Source: an uncultured Desulfobacter sp.
GTDB taxonomy: Bacteria; Desulfobacterota; Desulfobacteria; Desulfobacterales; Desulfobacteraceae
Assembly (NCBI RefSeq): GCF_963665355.1
Contig: NZ_OY762229.1
Coordinates: 2,480,001-2,544,000, forward strand
Direction of reading: 5' to 3'
Length of the DNA: 64,000 nt
A program made the position numbers and the translations under genes. The notes under the pieces were generated by a model. The model was given only the letters and a program-made list of their open reading frames with translations, was not told where the DNA came from and did not search any database. Every line of letters begins with the position of its first letter. Within the stretch, counting starts at the first letter, position 1. Below, piece after piece: positions 53,452 to 63,497 of this stretch.

Positions 53452-54717
53452 TTATACCCCTGCAAGTGCCTGGTCCAGGTCGGCACAGATATCGTCGATG
53501 TGCTCAATCCCTACGGAAAGGCGCAGCAGGCAGGGATCCGCCATCTGTTCCCGCTGTTCCTTTGGAAAGGTAATGTACTGGGTGGACCAGGGATGGATAA
53601 TTAAGGTTTTGCAATCTCCAAGGTTTGCCAGGTTGAGGACCATGGAGAGTCGGTCAATGCATTTAAAACAGGCAGCTTCATTTTCCAGGCCAAAGGTCAG
53701 CATAGTCCCGAACCCCCGGCTGCCGAATTGCTCACAGGCGGTTTTGTGGCTTATGTGATCCTCAAATCCCGGGAAGTTAACCCATTTTACCTTTGGATGT
53801 TGTTTTAAAAAACAAGCCGTTTTCATGGCATTTTCCATGTGCCGTTCCATCCTGACTCCTAGGGTGTTCAGGCCCACAGCCGTCAGAAAAGAGTGAAACG
53901 GGGCCGGGGTGGTTCCGAAATTGACTTGAGCCTCTCTCCATGCCTTGGTGATAAAGCTCAGATTTCCAGCCTGCGCCACCACAGAGGAAAAATCATTAAA
54001 ACGTGGTTGTGACCAGTCAAAATTGCCCGCATCTACAATCAAACCACCCAGGGAAGCGCCATGGCCTGACAGATATTTGGTGGTGGAATGAAGTACAATG
54101 TCGGCACCCAATTCAATGGGCCGGCAAAGCCAGGGAGAGGCGAGTGTATTGTCCACCAGCAACGGAAGCCCCTTTGAATGTGCGATCGCTGCAATTTTTC
54201 GGATATCGGCAACTTCCATGCCCGGGTTGGTAATGGTTTCGATGTAAACAAACCGGGTTTGATCTGTAATGGATTTTTCAATTTTTTCCGGATCAAGGGG
54301 GTCTGCAAGGACGGCCTTGATCCCATACCTGTGGTAAATATTGGTAAACAGGTTAAAGGTGGACATAAAAAGAGATTTTGATGCCACAAGCTCATCGCCG
54401 GCCCTAAGCAGTGTCATGCAGGCATTGTTGATGGCAGCCATGCCAGATGACGTCAAAATGGCTTTCCGGCCTGACTCCAGAGCACACAGTTTATTTTCCA
54501 GAAATTGGTTGGTCGGATTGGTCAGCCGCATATAAACATGATTGCCGGTTTCTCCTGCAAAGGTGTTGCTCAAATCCTGGGCAGTCTCGTGATAATGGGC
54601 CGCATTCTGGTAAATGGGAGGAAGGGTGGCACCGTCAAACCCGGAATCTTTTAAGCCATGGTGGATGGCCCGGGTGTCAAAGTGAAGGGATAAAGGTCTC
54701 GTATTTTTTGTAGCCAT
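53452..54717 (-). CDS. metY: O-acetylhomoserine sulfhydrylase MetY
   Basis: A protein of about 421 residues starting MATKNTRPLSLHFDTRAIHH after AGGAG; a longer reading to 54759 is less likely. The pyridoxal-phosphate lysine is in DIVLHSTTKYLSGHGASLGG, with LDNTLASPWLCRP (VDNT) and YMRLTNPTNQFLENKLCALE characteristic of the Cys/Met metabolism family. It makes homocysteine from O-acetylhomoserine and sulfide, a fitting route for a sulfide-producing cell. First gene of the metY-metX-metW-TauE operon. Confidence 0.95.
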   Translation of the reverse strand: MATKNTRPLSLHFDTRAIHHGLKDSGFDGATLPPIYQNAAHYHETAQDLSNTFAGETGNHVYMRLTNPTNQFLENKLCALESGRKAILTSSGMAAINNACMTLLRAGDELVASKSLFMSTFNLFTNIYHRYGIKAVLADPLDPEKIEKSITDQTRFVYIETITNPGMEVADIRKIAAIAHSKGLPLLVDNTLASPWLCRPIELGADIVLHSTTKYLSGHGASLGGLIVDAGNFDWSQPRFNDFSSVVAQAGNLSFITKAWREAQVNFGTTPAPFHSFLTAVGLNTLGVRMERHMENAMKTACFLKQHPKVKWVNFPGFEDHISHKTACEQFGSRGFGTMLTFGLENEAACFKCIDRLSMVLNLANLGDCKTLIIHPWSTQYITFPKEQREQMADPCLLRLSVGIEHIDDICADLDQALAGV

Positions 54718-54918
54718 GTGATCTCCTAAGGATGCAGCTTGTTGGGGGGTGAGCATCAACTTGCAGATTGTGACGATAGGTTTATCGGTTATTAGAGTTA
54801 ATGACTGGAAAATACCAGATTATTTAAATTATCCCAAATTATTTTTTGATCGGGTGACAAGATGGCTCATGTGCTGCTTTAGAGTGAGAAATGGATATTG
54901 TATATCCATATGGTTTTA

Positions 54919-54940
54919 CCTGAATTCCCGGCATAAATTT
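54919..54940. repeat. 22-bp exact repeat, copy 2
   Basis: Identical to 49733-49754. It abuts the left end of the ABC ATPase homology, as if marking a break or insertion point. Confidence 0.7.
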
Positions 54941-54943
54941 CCG

Positions 54944-55183
54944 TTCGTTTTGGGAAGAGCCATTGCCCGGGCGTTGTCGGTATCACCGGAACTTTTGATC
55001 TGCGATGAGGTGCTTTGCGGTTTGGATCTGCCCCTTCAGGTTGATATCATGGCCCATTTGACATCCATTCAGGAAAGTTCAAATATGGCGCTTCTTTTTA
55101 TTTCCCATGATATAGGCAGCATCTCTCGGGTATGCTCCAGAATTGTTCATTTGGGGGGCAAAAACAATGTTGCTGCAAGCTGA
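54944..55183 (+). pseudogene. ABC transporter ATPase remnant (C-terminal half)
   Basis: About 80 residues of an oligopeptide/nickel-type ABC ATPase remain: LGRAIARALSVSPELLICDE, then VLCGLDLPLQVDIMAHL and MALLFISHDIGSISRVCSRI. Walker B (ELLICDE) is followed by Val where Pro is expected, and the H-loop histidine is present. Walker A, Q-loop and most of the signature are missing, so the product cannot work as an ATPase. The homology begins at the end of a 22-bp repeat. It is a decayed gene fragment. Confidence 0.8.
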
Positions 55184-55257
55184 TTAATATCTTATACAAA
55201 AAAGGAAGTTGTTCCAAATCACATAATTTTATGATGTTAGACACATATGGAGGCGTA

Positions 55258-55830
55258 ATGGAAACAAAAAAATTAGGAGAATTTCTTTCAGGAAACAATC
55301 GTGAGTCAATCCCGGACGTCGCTTTTAAGGTAATGACAGCGATTATGAAACTGACGGATATATTGTTCCGGCATTCACAAAAAAATTTTCAGACATTGGG
55401 CTTAAAACCGGGCCAGACGGTTATTGATTATGGCTGTGGTCCGGCCAGGTACATTGAATTGGCATCCAGGGCTGTGGGTGAAAAAGGCAAAGTTATCGCG
55501 GTGGATATCCACCCCCTTGCCATTGCCAAAGTCAAAGAAAAAATTAAGAAATTCACGCTGGCGAACGTCCAGGCGGTTCTGGCGGAAAAAAATAGAACTC
55601 CCATAAGTTCTGAAATCGCTGATGTGGTTTATGCCCTGGATATGTTTCATATGGTGGCTGACCCTGGTGAATTTTTAAAAGAGTTGAGCCGATTGGTTAA
55701 GAAGGACGGTACAATAATTATTGAAGACGGGCATCAGCCCAGAACAAAGACTGTCCATAAAATTGAACAATCCGGGTGGGTAAAAATTATCCGGGAAACC
55801 AAATCACATGTAAAGTGTCAGCGGTCATGA
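55258..55830 (+). CDS. Class I SAM-dependent methyltransferase
   Basis: A protein of about 190 residues beginning METKKLGEFLSGNNRESIPD after GGAGG. Motif I VIDYGCGPARYIELASRAVG, acidic loop VIAVDIHPLAIAKVKEKI and motif IV DVVYALDMFHMVADPG are clear, so SAM binding is expected. The substrate is not recognised. It is convergent with a histidine kinase, separated by 20 bases, and lies next to a gene remnant in a disturbed area. Confidence 0.82.
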   Translation: METKKLGEFLSGNNRESIPDVAFKVMTAIMKLTDILFRHSQKNFQTLGLKPGQTVIDYGCGPARYIELASRAVGEKGKVIAVDIHPLAIAKVKEKIKKFTLANVQAVLAEKNRTPISSEIADVVYALDMFHMVADPGEFLKELSRLVKKDGTIIIEDGHQPRTKTVHKIEQSGWVKIIRETKSHVKCQRS

Positions 55831-55849
55831 CTCAGCTTTCTTGAAGTTT

Positions 55850-58492
55850 TCACTCTCCTTTTTCATCCAGTATGGCTCTTAACTGTGCGGATAGAGCCTG
55901 CTTTGAAAATGGTTTGTTGATGAAGTTAAGCCCTTGATCCAGTATCCCTCTATGGGCAATCACATTGCTGGTGTATCCTGACATGTACAGGCATTTTATG
56001 TCCGGGATGAATTTTAAAATTGTCTGGACAAGCTCTCGTCCGTTCATCGACGGCATTACAACATCGGTTATCAGAAGGTGGATTTTTTCATTGTAATGGC
56101 TGCAAATCCGGATCGCTTCTTCCGGTCTGTTGGCCGGTAACACTGTATAGCCCATCCGTTCCAGCATTGTTTGTGTCATATGAAGGATGGCCGTCTCATC
56201 TTCAACCAGCAGTATTGTCTCGGAACCTTTTGGAAGATTCTCCATGCTGATTTCAGGGCCTTCAGCCTGGCAATTCTCTTGTCTCGGTATATATATTCTG
56301 AAGGTGGTACCTTGTCCGGCTTCACTGTATACGTTAATAAACCCATTGTTTTGTTTAACAATTCCATAGACAGTGGCAAGCCCCAGTCCTGTTCCATGGC
56401 CTTTCTTTTTGGTGGTAAAAAATGGGTCGAACAGCTTCTCCATGGTCTCTTTATCTATACCGCTGCCATTGTCACTGACGCATATGAGGACAAATTCGCC
56501 GGGTAAGAACCCCCGGTGTGCTTTGCAGTAATCATTATCCAGACAGATATTGTCGGTTTCAATGGTGACTTTACCCACGCCTTTTATGGCATCCCTGGCA
56601 TTGACGCACAGGTTGGCCAATATCTGATCGATTTGGGACGGGTCCATGCTCACTGACCATAACAGCTCATTGGGGCTCCATAACAGGTCGATATCTTCCC
56701 CGATCAATCTTTTCAACATCTTGAGCATGCCTTCAATTGTGCTGTTTGGGTTAAGTATTTTGGGGGCAATGGTTTGTTTACGGGCAAAGGCAAGCAGCTG
56801 GCGGGTCAGATCTGCAGAACGTTCAGCAGCTTTTTTCACCTCGTGGATTCTTAGGAGCAAGGGGCTGTCTGGTGCGATATCTTCCTGCAGTATTTCAATA
56901 TTGCCAAGAATAATGCTCAGCATGTTGTTAAAATCATGGGCCACACCCCCGGCCAGATTTCCAATGGCTTCCATTTTCTGTGCCTGAAACAGCTGTTCCT
57001 GAAGCGCTTCGTTTTTCTGCTCCGCTTTTTTCTGTTCTGTGATATCCCGGAATTCAACGATTCTGATATTTTTTCCCTTATATGGAATAATCCTGGCCTC
57101 CACCCGAATGGGATATTCTTCACCGTTTTTGCGCAGGCCGATGGCTTCATAGGCTTTTTCATAGCCGGAAAGTATATTGTCCATGACCATTGCCCTTGAC
57201 GTTTCGGCAATCAGTAAAAGTCCGTCCATACCGATTAATTGGTCAATGGAATATCCGGTCATTTCCGACAGCCCTTGGTTACACTCTAAAATGACCCCTT
57301 TGTCATGAATGGCAATGCCGCCGAAGGAGGCATTGTGAAGAGCTTTAAACCGGGCTTCACTTTCCTTTAACGCCTGCTCCATCTGTTTACGTTCAGTGAT
57401 GTCCCGGGAGATAATGAACAATTTATCATTTTTATCCACCAGGTACTGTGCAATAACTTCCACATCATACAGAGTACCGTTTTTACGAAGGTGTTTTGAC
57501 TCGAATCGGGAATAACCCAGATCCTTGATCTGTTCTATCCTTGCGGCAACTTCATCCTGATTCATACTGTGATCCAGGTCCACAATATTCATGGAAAGCA
57601 ATTCCGTTTCACTATATCCACTCATGCGGCAGCAGGCATCGTTGACATCCAGGAGGTTGCCGTTAAGATCTGTCAGCCAGAAGCTGTCAATCACAGTGTG
57701 GATAATGCTTTTATACCTTTCAGTGGCCTTTTGTATATCTTTTTCTCTTTGTCTGAGTTCCTGCTCAACCCGCTCTTTGATCCAGGCCCCATAACCCCAG
57801 GCAAGCATAAAAATTACCGCGGCAATGGTCGCGACGGACATCGTAAACTTTATCGCTCTGATTTGTTTTCCCGCACCGGTATGCTCCAAAATTTCCGGCA
57901 GCGGAACAGACAGCCCGATACTCCAGATATATGTTCCGACTTTAACGGGGGTCCACGCCGCTATTTCTCTGCCTTTGTCGGGCAGCCAGATATACCAGCC
58001 GACACCTTCCCGGCAATTCATAACTGCCGCTGCCATCTCTTCAAAGTGGCTGGCCCCCATTTTTTTCTGAATGTCAAATATCTGATCCATACTTTTCCCT
58101 TTATATTCATCAGGGAAATCTTCACTCATGTCAAAGACGACATGATCCGGAGCATAAATCCATGCGTCACCGTTCTTCAATAATTTTATGGGACTGACAA
58201 ACAGCCTGAAGATTTTTTGTTCAATGCGGGTGATGTCATTGAGTTGGTGAACATTCACCTGATCCTCAATATACAAGGTGATACTGCGGGCCGCCACCCG
58301 AACAATCTCCAGTTCAGCAGCCTGGTATGCAGATATTGTTGCCCGGGTTAAAGCGGCTGTTTGTTCGTTCACGCCAAGCCAGCCCAAAATGAGCAATGAG
58401 ATAATAAAGACAGGTATTATCAGGTTAAATGCCAACCTGTTTTTCAAGATTGAAAAGTGAACGGTATAGGCTAATTTTGGATCCAATGTCAA
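55850..58492 (-). CDS. Hybrid sensor histidine kinase (Cache-PAS-PAS-HisKA-HATPase-REC)
   Basis: An 880-residue sensor. A membrane anchor (about 18-40), a single Cache-like extracellular domain (about 60-205; [20 protein letters not shown]), a second membrane segment (about 215-235) and two PAS domains with PAC ends ([32 protein letters not shown]) precede the kinase core. The H-box is [23 protein letters not shown]-binding boxes include [10 protein letters not shown] and [17 protein letters not shown]. The receiver has [17 protein letters not shown]. The start is a TTG with GAAAGGGG upstream. No separate DNA-binding partner is adjacent. Confidence 0.92.
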   Translation of the reverse strand: MTLDPKLAYTVHFSILKNRLAFNLIIPVFIISLLILGWLGVNEQTAALTRATISAYQAAELEIVRVAARSITLYIEDQVNVHQLNDITRIEQKIFRLFVSPIKLLKNGDAWIYAPDHVVFDMSEDFPDEYKGKSMDQIFDIQKKMGASHFEEMAAAVMNCREGVGWYIWLPDKGREIAAWTPVKVGTYIWSIGLSVPLPEILEHTGAGKQIRAIKFTMSVATIAAVIFMLAWGYGAWIKERVEQELRQREKDIQKATERYKSIIHTVIDSFWLTDLNGNLLDVNDACCRMSGYSETELLSMNIVDLDHSMNQDEVAARIEQIKDLGYSRFESKHLRKNGTLYDVEVIAQYLVDKNDKLFIISRDITERKQMEQALKESEARFKALHNASFGGIAIHDKGVILECNQGLSEMTGYSIDQLIGMDGLLLIAETSRAMVMDNILSGYEKAYEAIGLRKNGEEYPIRVEARIIPYKGKNIRIVEFRDITEQKKAEQKNEALQEQLFQAQKMEAIGNLAGGVAHDFNNMLSIILGNIEILQEDIAPDSPLLLRIHEVKKAAERSADLTRQLLAFARKQTIAPKILNPNSTIEGMLKMLKRLIGEDIDLLWSPNELLWSVSMDPSQIDQILANLCVNARDAIKGVGKVTIETDNICLDNDYCKAHRGFLPGEFVLICVSDNGSGIDKETMEKLFDPFFTTKKKGHGTGLGLATVYGIVKQNNGFINVYSEAGQGTTFRIYIPRQENCQAEGPEISMENLPKGSETILLVEDETAILHMTQTMLERMGYTVLPANRPEEAIRICSHYNEKIHLLITDVVMPSMNGRELVQTILKFIPDIKCLYMSGYTSNVIAHRGILDQGLNFINKPFSKQALSAQLRAILDEKGE

Positions 58493-58680
58493 ATGCCCCT
58501 TTCCAGCGAATAACCTCGGGATGGACTGCTGTATAAAAGTACAATACCTTTTCTTTGTATCGTGTCAAGCAAGTTGTCACTTTATTAAATCTCTTTGTTC
58601 TTGACAAACAAATTTGTGAAATTAGCGGTGCTCGAATTGGATGGCAGACCCGGGACTGTTTATGGATATGGCTGTCTGTG

Positions 58681-59691
58681 TCAGATCATACCCAGGTCAA
58701 TGGCTTTAATCACCTGTTTGGCTTCGTCAAAACCGTGGTCTTTGTCAAGGGCTGCCTGGAAATAGGCCTTGGCTTTGGTGGAGTTTTTTGCGTCCAGGTA
58801 AAGACGGCCTATGTTGTAATAAATATAAGGTTCGTCCGGGTGGATTTTCAATGCCTTTTTGTACTGTTTCAATGCTTCTGTTACGTCACCCTTTTTTCGG
58901 TAAAGTACTCCTAATGTATTGAATACATTCAATGATTTTGTTCCTGAGGCTAAAAGCTCATTGAGAAGGTCCTCGGCTTTTCCCAGTTTGTCGGTGTCCA
59001 TATAGATTTCTGCTGCAATCTGGGTGTGCTCTTCAGCTTTTTCAATGGCCCCCATGGCCCTGTATACCATGGCCAGAGCTTTATATGCCTTAACGAAAAG
59101 CCGGTCCAGACGCGTTGCTTTTGAAAAAGCCTCAATGGCTTCAGGGTGCTGGTTTTGAGCTGTTTTTATGTATCCGATGTTGTAATAGTATTCCGGGGTT
59201 TCCTTCTGGTTGACCAGGGTTTGAAATAATTCCAGCGCCTTTTTGTATTCCTTTTTTTCAATAAGTTCGAGGCCTTTTTTGACACTTAGCTCGACCTGGT
59301 GGATGACAGGATCTTTAAGCTTCCCTAATGCTGTGGCCAATCTCATTTTCATGGCCTTGGGATCATAGGGAATGACAAAAAGCCCGCTGACGCCTGCCTG
59401 ACCTGCTTTGATGACCTTTATTTTGGTGAATGCCCTGTCCGTTAAAAAAAAGGGAAGATCTCCCAGACGTTCTTCCTTTCTCAGAATTTTCAAAAGTGCC
59501 AGGCCCGACATTTCATTCATATCATAGGCGGCAATGACGCATCCGACGTCGGATGTTTTCAACATCGTCCACCCGTTATTTGCACTGTCGGCCGTTGTGA
59601 TTCGGGTATAACCGATTTTTTTCAGGGCTGTTAAGAGTCTGTCCTGCTCCACAGTATCTTCGATAATTGTGAGAATTGACGGGTGGGTCAT
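58681..59691 (-). CDS. Receiver-like domain protein with TPR repeats
   Basis: A 336-residue protein. The N-terminal 120 residues form a CheY-like fold (ILTIIEDTVEQDRLLTALKK; putative acceptor Asp in VIAAYDMNEMSGLA), followed by at least four tetratricopeptide repeats (for example YYNIGYIKTAQNQHPEAIEA, AFSKATRLDRLFVKAYKALA, VFNTLGVLYRKKGDVTEALK, YYNIGRLYLDAKNSTKAKAY). The Asp environment is atypical, so phosphorylation is uncertain. It follows the adenylate cyclase gene by eight bases and is likely in the same operon. Confidence 0.86.
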   Translation of the reverse strand: MTHPSILTIIEDTVEQDRLLTALKKIGYTRITTADSANNGWTMLKTSDVGCVIAAYDMNEMSGLALLKILRKEERLGDLPFFLTDRAFTKIKVIKAGQAGVSGLFVIPYDPKAMKMRLATALGKLKDPVIHQVELSVKKGLELIEKKEYKKALELFQTLVNQKETPEYYYNIGYIKTAQNQHPEAIEAFSKATRLDRLFVKAYKALAMVYRAMGAIEKAEEHTQIAAEIYMDTDKLGKAEDLLNELLASGTKSLNVFNTLGVLYRKKGDVTEALKQYKKALKIHPDEPYIYYNIGRLYLDAKNSTKAKAYFQAALDKDHGFDEAKQVIKAIDLGMI

Positions 59692-59699
59692 ATGCTTTC

Positions 59700-61715
59700 C
59701 TATAGTTTGTCCAACATTGGACGATTTTGTTTAGGCGTTCCCGGCCGGTGTATCAGAAAACGATCCGCCAGAAACTGCTTGATCCCGTATACGGCATGTT
59801 CATCCCGGATTTCTGCCATCTGGAAAAAAAACAGACGAACCTCTTCTCCTGCATAAAGGCTAATTTTATCGGCGACATCTTTATACCTATCATGTAGGGG
59901 ACGTCCGGTGTCAAGCTCCAAGTGATCTAAAAACAGTTCCCCCCAGGAATTGAGGGCCAGCAGCTCAGCTTGTGCCACACCGCACGATTGATCAGGGCAA
60001 ACCAGCAGAATCAGTATTTTGTTCCACCGGGCATCGTGTTCAAAACAGCTGTCAGATAGGGGTTTGACCGGCTGCATGACCAGGTAGAGAGCATCTGGGG
60101 ATGTGGCCTGATCTTTGTTTTCGTAAAGTACCAGCCGGGATTCCAGTTTGATTTGGGTTCTATGTCTCTGATAAAGCCTGTTTTCCATGATCCATCCCAT
60201 CAGGCCCAGGAAAGACTCGGATGTATGAAAAATACTTTTATGAATTGTATTGGGCAGAGCGGCGCTCAATATCCAGTTCCCCGTTAGGTTCTTTCTGATC
60301 ATAAGAAGTGAAAAAGAGTGCCGGGTCAAAAAATTTGAACTTGCCGGAATTTTTCCGGGTTTTGTGTTCAGGCGCTCTTTGACTTTGTTGTTGAGAATTT
60401 TCAAGTTTCTTTGCTCCGCGCGGAGCATGTCTTTTTTTAAATTTTTTTCAAGGTCCTTTTCTTTGGCCCTGATTTGGTGGTACATCCCGGCCAGGCGTTG
60501 GATTAAGGTTGTGTCAAGGGCCTGCTTTTCCTTTTCAGGCCAGTTTGGATATGACATCAGTTTCCGGATTTGGGAGGGCAGAATGTTCCAGGTGCGGATA
60601 TATTTGTCTATCAATTGTTTTTTGGGTGACCCCGGTTCAGGAAGCCTGACTTTGGGGTAGCTGCAGAGTCTGAAAAATATGGCGATTTTTATAAGTTTGA
60701 GTGTATCGTGGGCATGGGTCTTGTGGTAGTGCAGCACTCTGTCAAACACAATTTTATATGGATCACTTTCACAGTCATCAATGCCGGCTTTGGCAAATTT
60801 CTGCTTAAGGTCGTCGCATAGAAGCGTGGCGTTGTCTTTTTCCTCTGTTATGTGGGAAAGGATCATGGTGGCCTTAAGCAGTGCCTTGACCGGATCTTCT
60901 TTTGATTTACAGATATGCCAGCCGATGCCCTGGTAAATGTCCTTAAGGGCCGGCATCTCCACTTTCCCAAGGTCAATAAAATCTTTTAATAAAAATTCGA
61001 GATCCGGCTGCCCGAACAGATGTCTCACCAGACGGTCATATGTCCCCTGCTGCATGTTTGCCGGCAAAATGGTCCACATTGGAATCTTGCCGGCAATCAT
61101 TAAAAACGTCCGGTAAAATTCTTCTTTGAGAAACAGCTTGGGTGCAATCATTGTTTCAGGGGATTCATATCCGGCATAGCAGTTCTGCCGGATATCGGCC
61201 TGGTCCATGATAAAAAACGTCACTTCCTGATCAAAGTTTTCCCTGGAAAATTTAACGATGTGATTGAGTTTTTTTTCAAGGTTGTAATAGCGTTGTTCCG
61301 TAAAACACGTTTTATCAATGATGATCCAGTAGTCAAAATCCGATTGGGCCGACTGGGTAAAGGTCCCCAGAGAACCGATGTGGTAAAAACCCAGTACGCA
61401 GGGATTGCTGGTCTGTGTTTCAGTGTCCGGAATATCCCCAAAATCCTTCTCATTGTCCAGAACAGCTTTGTAAAACCCTGAATTTTCAAAATTATATATG
61501 CCGCATGCTTCAGGTTTTTCGGGCACATACCCCGGCAGGTGCGGCCGGTTCATGTGGATGAGAAAAGGAATTTTGATGAAAAGTTCAAGCTTCGGGCCGG
61601 AAAGATACCGTAACGCTTCACGCATTCTCACCACGTTGTAGTTGGAAAAGGCGGCTTTCATTTTAATGAGCCTGGCAGCCAGGGTGCTTTGTGTGGATGC
61701 TGACGAATCGTGCAT
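59700..61715 (-). CDS. cyaA: Class I adenylate cyclase
   Basis: A 671-residue protein beginning MHDSSASTQSTLAARLIKMK. The nucleotidyltransferase motif GSLGTFTQSAQSDFDYWIII (about 112-131) has the G-S and D-x-D arrangement of enterobacterial CyaA. KLFLKEEFYRTFLMIAGKIP and PLYA-like substrate-handling regions follow, and the rest is helical. E. coli CyaA is 848 residues, so the glucose-regulated C-terminal region is shorter here. It should make cAMP; no Crp gene lies in the window. It is followed by the receiver-TPR gene. Confidence 0.87.
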   Translation of the reverse strand: MHDSSASTQSTLAARLIKMKAAFSNYNVVRMREALRYLSGPKLELFIKIPFLIHMNRPHLPGYVPEKPEACGIYNFENSGFYKAVLDNEKDFGDIPDTETQTSNPCVLGFYHIGSLGTFTQSAQSDFDYWIIIDKTCFTEQRYYNLEKKLNHIVKFSRENFDQEVTFFIMDQADIRQNCYAGYESPETMIAPKLFLKEEFYRTFLMIAGKIPMWTILPANMQQGTYDRLVRHLFGQPDLEFLLKDFIDLGKVEMPALKDIYQGIGWHICKSKEDPVKALLKATMILSHITEEKDNATLLCDDLKQKFAKAGIDDCESDPYKIVFDRVLHYHKTHAHDTLKLIKIAIFFRLCSYPKVRLPEPGSPKKQLIDKYIRTWNILPSQIRKLMSYPNWPEKEKQALDTTLIQRLAGMYHQIRAKEKDLEKNLKKDMLRAEQRNLKILNNKVKERLNTKPGKIPASSNFLTRHSFSLLMIRKNLTGNWILSAALPNTIHKSIFHTSESFLGLMGWIMENRLYQRHRTQIKLESRLVLYENKDQATSPDALYLVMQPVKPLSDSCFEHDARWNKILILLVCPDQSCGVAQAELLALNSWGELFLDHLELDTGRPLHDRYKDVADKISLYAGEEVRLFFFQMAEIRDEHAVYGIKQFLADRFLIHRPGTPKQNRPMLDKL

Positions 61716-61839
61716 GGCCTGTCCCGGTATTGGGTGGGGTAAATTATTTAGAAAAGTGATACAATATGTCTTATGTTATAGTGATATTATAAGAACGATT
61801 TTTTGTGATTTTCAAGCTAAGTTTTAACATGGAGCATGA

Positions 61840-63408
61840 ATGAACGACAGGGATTCCTCTCATACCGGTATAGATCTGGATGTTATCCGCATTGAAGAGC
61901 TGGTCGAAACCGATACAGGTGAACCGGGAAAATTTCAGGAACGCCTCCGTTCGGACCCCAATGATCCCCAGGTTTACGTAAATGCGCTTCTGAAAAAAAT
62001 GCAGGGGCGGGAGGCGTTTTTAACCTTTTCCCAACAGGTTAACAACGTCAATGAGATACTGAAGATGGATTATTCCTCTGCAAGGGATATTGCCCAGGTC
62101 ATTCTGAAAGACTTAAGCTTGACCACCCAGGTGCTCAAGCTTGTGAATACCCCGATTTATCTGAAGTTTTCAAATAAAGGCATTTCAACCATTTCCGAGG
62201 CCATGATTTTATTGGGTGAGGATAAAATCCGGGAACTGGCAGCCGGCCTTAAGATTTTTGAGATGATGAAGTCAAGGGCCAATTCTCAGCTTTTAAAAGA
62301 TAAGATGCTTAAAAGTCTTTATCGAAGTGCTGTGGCCAGACAGCTTGAAATGGAGAAGGGTGTCAGGGCGTCGGATGCCTTCACCATTTCAGCCATGTTG
62401 TATGAACTGGGCGAATATATGGTGGCTCTTTTGGATCCGGATACCTACATCAGGGTGGAGGTCGCCATGGAAGAAGAGTGGATGTCACGGGAAGATGCCG
62501 CTAAAGCAATTTTAGGGTTAACCTATTTTGACCTCGGACAGATGGTTGCCCAAAAACTTAATCTGCCCTGGAAAATTGTCCAGGCCATGCAGCCGGTTAC
62601 TTTGGCCACCGGACAGCCATTGCATATTGCCCCGGAAGAAGAAACCCGATATCTATGTGCCTTTATCTATGAATTATCCAACATCCCCGCACCGGTCATT
62701 GACCTTTCGTCCTTTGATGCAGCAAGTAAACTTGTGGACAAGTATAGTGGCCTTCTGGATTTTGATGCCGAGCAGGCATTGAATTTGACCTATACAGCCA
62801 TGAATCAGGTGATTCAGTATGCTAAAATACTGGGCATTGACCCTGTGTCAACCCCATGTGAGAAAAGCGATTCGGGTATAAAAAATAAGGAAAAACTGGA
62901 TCTGGGCATCAGTAAAGTGGAGGATGCTTTGGCTGAAGGCTTAAGTATTCATCAGATTTTTACCCGGCTGATCGACACCATGGCACAGTGCTTTTCTTTC
63001 AACCAGGTCATCATCAATATCAAAAAGAAAGAGACCAACACCATGGAACCCCGGTTTATCCGGGGGGAAAAGCGATCCGATGGCTTCATTAAAGCCATGG
63101 GATTCAAAATTGGACCGGCTTCGGATATTTTCAACAACGCCATCCACCAGCAAACCGATATCATTGTCAATGATACTAAAATGAAGTCTTTCAGGCGGCA
63201 GATTCCTTCCTGGTACATGGACGAGATAGCCGGCCCCCTCCAGATAAAGGGCTTCGGCATTTTCCCCGTATTTGTGGACGGCAAAATCGTGTCCATGATT
63301 TACGTGGACTGGAATAAACAGGCATCGGAGCCGGACCAGGATACGCTGGCGAATATCCAGGGCTTCAAAAATCAGATGATTAAAGCCTTTACCCAGCACG
63401 CCGGATAA
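61840..63408 (+). CDS. HDOD-domain protein with a C-terminal GAF-like domain
   Basis: A 522-residue cytosolic signalling protein. The HDOD domain (about 45-260) is a phosphohydrolase-like fold lacking the HD pair (FLTFSQQVNNVNEILKMDY, KDLSLTTQVLKLVNTPIYLK, AMLYELGEYMVALLDPDTY). The rest, from about 350, contains a GAF-like module (FTRLIDTMAQCFSFNQVIIN, GFGIFPVFVDGKIVSMIYVD). HDOD proteins influence gene expression and second-messenger signalling. It is divergent from the cyclase gene, with a shared control region at 61716-61839. Confidence 0.85.
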   Translation: MNDRDSSHTGIDLDVIRIEELVETDTGEPGKFQERLRSDPNDPQVYVNALLKKMQGREAFLTFSQQVNNVNEILKMDYSSARDIAQVILKDLSLTTQVLKLVNTPIYLKFSNKGISTISEAMILLGEDKIRELAAGLKIFEMMKSRANSQLLKDKMLKSLYRSAVARQLEMEKGVRASDAFTISAMLYELGEYMVALLDPDTYIRVEVAMEEEWMSREDAAKAILGLTYFDLGQMVAQKLNLPWKIVQAMQPVTLATGQPLHIAPEEETRYLCAFIYELSNIPAPVIDLSSFDAASKLVDKYSGLLDFDAEQALNLTYTAMNQVIQYAKILGIDPVSTPCEKSDSGIKNKEKLDLGISKVEDALAEGLSIHQIFTRLIDTMAQCFSFNQVIINIKKKETNTMEPRFIRGEKRSDGFIKAMGFKIGPASDIFNNAIHQQTDIIVNDTKMKSFRRQIPSWYMDEIAGPLQIKGFGIFPVFVDGKIVSMIYVDWNKQASEPDQDTLANIQGFKNQMIKAFTQHAG

Positions 63409-63497
63409 GCCTGTCGGGTCAGGCAAAAGAGTTTTCCTTAATCTTAGAGCCATATTCGGTCTTTTATTTGAATTTGATTTGTACTATACCCTGATCC

